NCBI GenBank assembly: GCA_050701635.1 | Contig: JBOGDF010000278.1 | Span: 1-7,390, forward strand | Length of the DNA stretch: 7,390 nucleotides | Direction: 5' to 3' | Source of the DNA: WHSM01 sp050701635 | Lineage (GTDB): Bacteria; Actinomycetota; Actinomycetes; Mycobacteriales; Micromonosporaceae | Shown here: positions 5,855 through 7,390 of the stretch, one piece after another | Layout of the letters: each line of letters begins with the position of its first letter | How positions within the stretch are numbered: the first letter of the stretch is position 1 | Translations under genes and position numbers: made by a program | The notes under the pieces: model-generated | The model's input: the letters and a program-made list of their open reading frames with translations, nothing else | Database searches by the model: none | What the model was told of the DNA's origin: nothing

Positions 5855-6952
5855 CCCGAGCGCCGCTGACCGGTCGGCCGGCACCGGCGCCTGCCAGCGC
5901 ACGAACCCGGCGACCAGCGGCACCGTGAACAGCAGTGCACCCGCCACGTGCACCGGACGCCACAGCCACCACGCCAGATCCGGCGGCGTGACGTCCAGCC
6001 CACCCCCGGAGGCCACCCACAGCCCCGACCGGTACGCCGCCATCCCGGTCGTATGCAGCAGGAACAGCCCCAGCGCGTACCGGCTCAGGGCTCGTACGCC
6101 GGCCTGCCACCGGGGGCGCGACAGCAGCCGCTCCGCCGCCGGGCGCAGCAGCGCCACCAGCCCGGCCTGCACCGCCAGCAGCCCCACGATCGCCAGCGTC
6201 GGCGGCGCCATGTTGGACCACCGGTCCCCCGGCACCCCGACCATCGAGCCGGGGTAGCCGGCCACCGCCACCAGCGCGGTCAGCCCCACCAGGCCACCCA
6301 CCGCGCACCCCACCGCCACCAGCCGGGACGCCGTGATCAGCTGCTCCCAGTGCAGCCCGGCCTGGTGCGCCAGCCCCCACACGAAGACCAGGTTCAGCCA
6401 GCCGGCGTACCGCAGCTCCATCCCGACGCGCGCCAGGTCGGTCGCGGCGGCCAGCCCGGCGAGCAGCAGCAGCCCGCGTACCCCCAGCCGCTCGTGCAGC
6501 CACAACGCGACCGGGAGCAGCGCGACCAGCAGCAGGTACGCGGCGAGGAACCACAGCGGGCTGAGCACCAGCTTCGCCGCGCCCAGCGCCTGGCTGGCGC
6601 CGTACCGGCTCGCCAGCCCGGCGGCGATCACCACCCAGAGCAGCACCACCGCCAGCCCGGGCACCGCGAGCTGGCCGAGCCGGCGGCGTACGAATCCGCC
6701 CAGCGGCTCCCCGCGGTCCCGCGCCCGCCGCCACGACGCCAGGTGCACCGCGCCGCCGACGAAGAAGAACAGCGGCATCACCTGCAGCACCCAGGTGAAG
6801 ATCCACAGCCCCGGGGTGTACGCGAGCGGGCTCGTCGCGTGCGGCGCGCCCCCGCGCCACACCAGCATCGTCAGCCCCCAGTGCCAGAGCACCACGACCA
6901 GCAGGCTGCCGCCGCGCAACGCGTCCAGATAGCCGTCCCGGCGTGTGGTCAT
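5750..6952 (-). CDS. Acyltransferase-3 family integral membrane protein
   Basis: 400-residue polytopic protein of the acyltransferase-3 family (OafA/NodX type), whose members move acyl groups onto sugars, lipids or other acceptors at the cytoplasmic membrane. The N-terminal signature is YLDALRGG (8-15) followed by the expected catalytic H24 in VVLWHW. The second helix carries PLFFFVGG (60-67), the FFFVGG form found in an actinobacterial subgroup rather than the commoner SG ending, then basic FVRRRLGQLAVP (87-98). About ten hydrophobic helices can be drawn, the last near 334-352. The tail from about 355 is hydrophilic, rich in A, G, P and acidic residues; its last 34 residues are encoded antisense to DUF2530 and include the duplicated SAALG/SAALP. 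The ATG is supported by GAGGAG seven bases upstream and shares its A with the stop of the hydrolase gene, so the two probably form an operon. Substrate unknown. Confidence 0.88.
   Translation of the reverse strand: MTTRRDGYLDALRGGSLLVVVLWHWGLTMLVWRGGAPHATSPLAYTPGLWIFTWVLQVMPLFFFVGGAVHLASWRRARDRGEPLGGFVRRRLGQLAVPGLAVVLLWVVIAAGLASRYGASQALGAAKLVLSPLWFLAAYLLLVALLPVALWLHERLGVRGLLLLAGLAAATDLARVGMELRYAGWLNLVFVWGLAHQAGLHWEQLITASRLVAVGCAVGGLVGLTALVAVAGYPGSMVGVPGDRWSNMAPPTLAIVGLLAVQAGLVALLRPAAERLLSRPRWQAGVRALSRYALGLFLLHTTGMAAYRSGLWVASGGGLDVTPPDLAWWLWRPVHVAGALLFTVPLVAGFVRWQAPVPADRSAALGSAALPAGAGVHGEDADQPSEHAGEAGPQPAGTPG
5844..5873. repeat. 15-base tandem duplication (two copies) across the DUF2530 stop codon
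   Basis: AGCGCCGCTGACC occurs at 5844-5856 and again at 5859-5871, a period of 15 bases (five codons). It keeps both overlapping reading frames: on the minus strand it encodes SAALG followed by SAALP in the acyltransferase tail, and on the plus strand it gives two in-frame Arg-Arg-stop endings, at 5852-5854 and 5867-5869. Confidence 0.8.
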
Positions 6953-7390
6953 CAGCCCGCTCCTCGTCCCCCGTGGGACCCGGACGCTACCGCCGCGAGG
7001 CTCGCCAGAGATCGGCTACTCGGCTGGAAGTACCCGTCGTGACCAGCGGCGTCGCCGACATCCAGCCGGTACGCCCCGAACTCCGTCGCCACCGGATCGG
7101 CGCCGTGACCGAGCCCGAGGATCCGTACCGGCGGCAGCCACCGGGTCCAGTCGCCGGGCGCCCGCCCCGCCCACACCCGCGCCGTCGTGCGCAGCTCCGA
7201 CGCCCGCCGTACGTCCAGCCCCGGGCTGCCGATCGCCACCAGATCGGTCACCCGGGGCGGCAGCTCGGGCGCGGCGTACGCCCAGACCAGCGAGCCGTAG
7301 CTGTGGCCGATGACGGTGACCGTGCCGTCGCCCGGCAGCTGCTCGACGAAACGCACCAGCGCCCGGGCGCCCGCCGCCGCGGCGTCCGAC
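6952..7390 (-). CDS. Alpha/beta hydrolase, DUF1023 type (Abhydrolase_8), N-terminus outside window
   Basis: C-terminal part (about 145 residues) of an alpha/beta-hydrolase-fold protein resembling DUF1023/Abhydrolase_8. The nucleophile elbow is GHSYGS in VTVIGHSYGSLVWAYAAPEL, serine codon at about 7300-7302. Downstream come the family blocks DLVAIGSPGLDV, WAGRAPGDWTRW, HGADPVATEFGA and AGHDGYF, whose histidine (codon about 7039-7041) is the likely catalytic one. The reaction would be ester, lipid or peptide-bond hydrolysis; the substrate cannot be read from sequence. A GTG at 7356 could be called as a start, but the frame stays open to the window edge (ending ALVRFVEQ), and the family needs much more sequence before the nucleophile, so the gene is truncated by the window. 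Its TGA shares one base with the acyltransferase ATG (TGATG at 6954-6950, minus strand), implying co-transcription and coupled translation with the hydrolase as the upstream gene. Confidence 0.85.
   Translation of the reverse strand, partial: SDAAAAGARALVRFVEQLPGDGTVTVIGHSYGSLVWAYAAPELPPRVTDLVAIGSPGLDVRRASELRTTARVWAGRAPGDWTRWLPPVRILGLGHGADPVATEFGAYRLDVGDAAGHDGYFQPSSRSLASLAAVASGSHGGRGAG
6960..6965 (-). promoter_or_regulatory. Shine-Dalgarno GAGGAG of the acyltransferase
   Basis: GAGGAG on the minus strand, seven bases before ATG 6952. It lies inside the last codons of the hydrolase gene and fixes the acyltransferase start. It is the best ribosome binding site in the window, so the acyltransferase can be initiated both independently and by reinitiation. 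Confidence 0.75.

Noticed and set aside
5750..6003. Frameshift or pseudogene at the acyltransferase C-terminus
   Set aside because: The frame continues through the last membrane helix without interruption; only the hydrophilic tail is unusual, and that is explained by extension and a 15-base in-frame duplication.
5817..6860. 347-codon minus-strand frame inside the acyltransferase
   Set aside because: Ala/Gly/Arg-rich out-of-frame reading of the acyltransferase; it lacks the membrane helices and family motifs of the real frame.
5948..7042. 364-codon plus-strand open frame opposite the acyltransferase
   Set aside because: Gln/His/Arg/Pro-rich shadow of the membrane-helix codons on the other strand, with no domain or ribosome binding site recognised.

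Overview
The window is very GC-rich DNA, with wobble positions almost always G or C, GTG as well as ATG starts, tightly packed overlapping genes, and an actinobacterial protein set (DUF2530 and DUF1023 proteins, a sucrase/ferredoxin-like protein, a large secreted subtilase). The frequent GTAC/CGTAC strings would fit Micromonosporaceae (Micromonospora, Actinoplanes and relatives), but that family assignment is inference from style. No RNA genes, CRISPR array, insertion sequence or other mobile element is visible. It looks like chromosomal rather than recently acquired DNA.

Layout: (1) Bases 2-2124, plus strand: a JmjC/cupin-type Fe(II)/2-oxoglutarate oxygenase, possibly cut at its start by the window edge, overlaps by 4 bases (GTGA) a thioredoxin-fold sucrase/ferredoxin-like [2Fe-2S] protein. 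(2) Bases 2138-5440, minus strand: a 1100-residue secreted S8 subtilisin-family protease, converging on the ferredoxin gene with 13 bases between the stops. (3) Bases 5441-5620: a divergent intergenic region with a dyad-symmetric site and a promoter that appears to produce a leaderless mRNA. (4) Bases 5621-5854, plus strand: a small two-helix DUF2530 membrane protein. (5) Bases 5750-7390, minus strand: an alpha/beta hydrolase of the DUF1023 type (cut by the right window edge) whose stop codon shares a base with the start of a polytopic acyltransferase-3 family protein. The acyltransferase runs 105 bases into the DUF2530 gene on the opposite strand.

How the genes may work together: the oxygenase and ferredoxin-like protein are probably translationally coupled, and together could form a hydroxylation unit in which the iron-sulfur protein serves the iron-dependent oxygenase. 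This is the most interesting functional hypothesis in the window. The hydrolase and acyltransferase also look co-translated and may act on the same ester-bearing envelope or metabolite substrate. The protease is a stand-alone exported enzyme. I see no defence system or biosynthetic cluster. The unusual points are the oxygenase-ferredoxin pairing, the altered iron-sulfur ligand motif, the antisense 3' overlap with a tandem duplication inside it, and the leaderless start.
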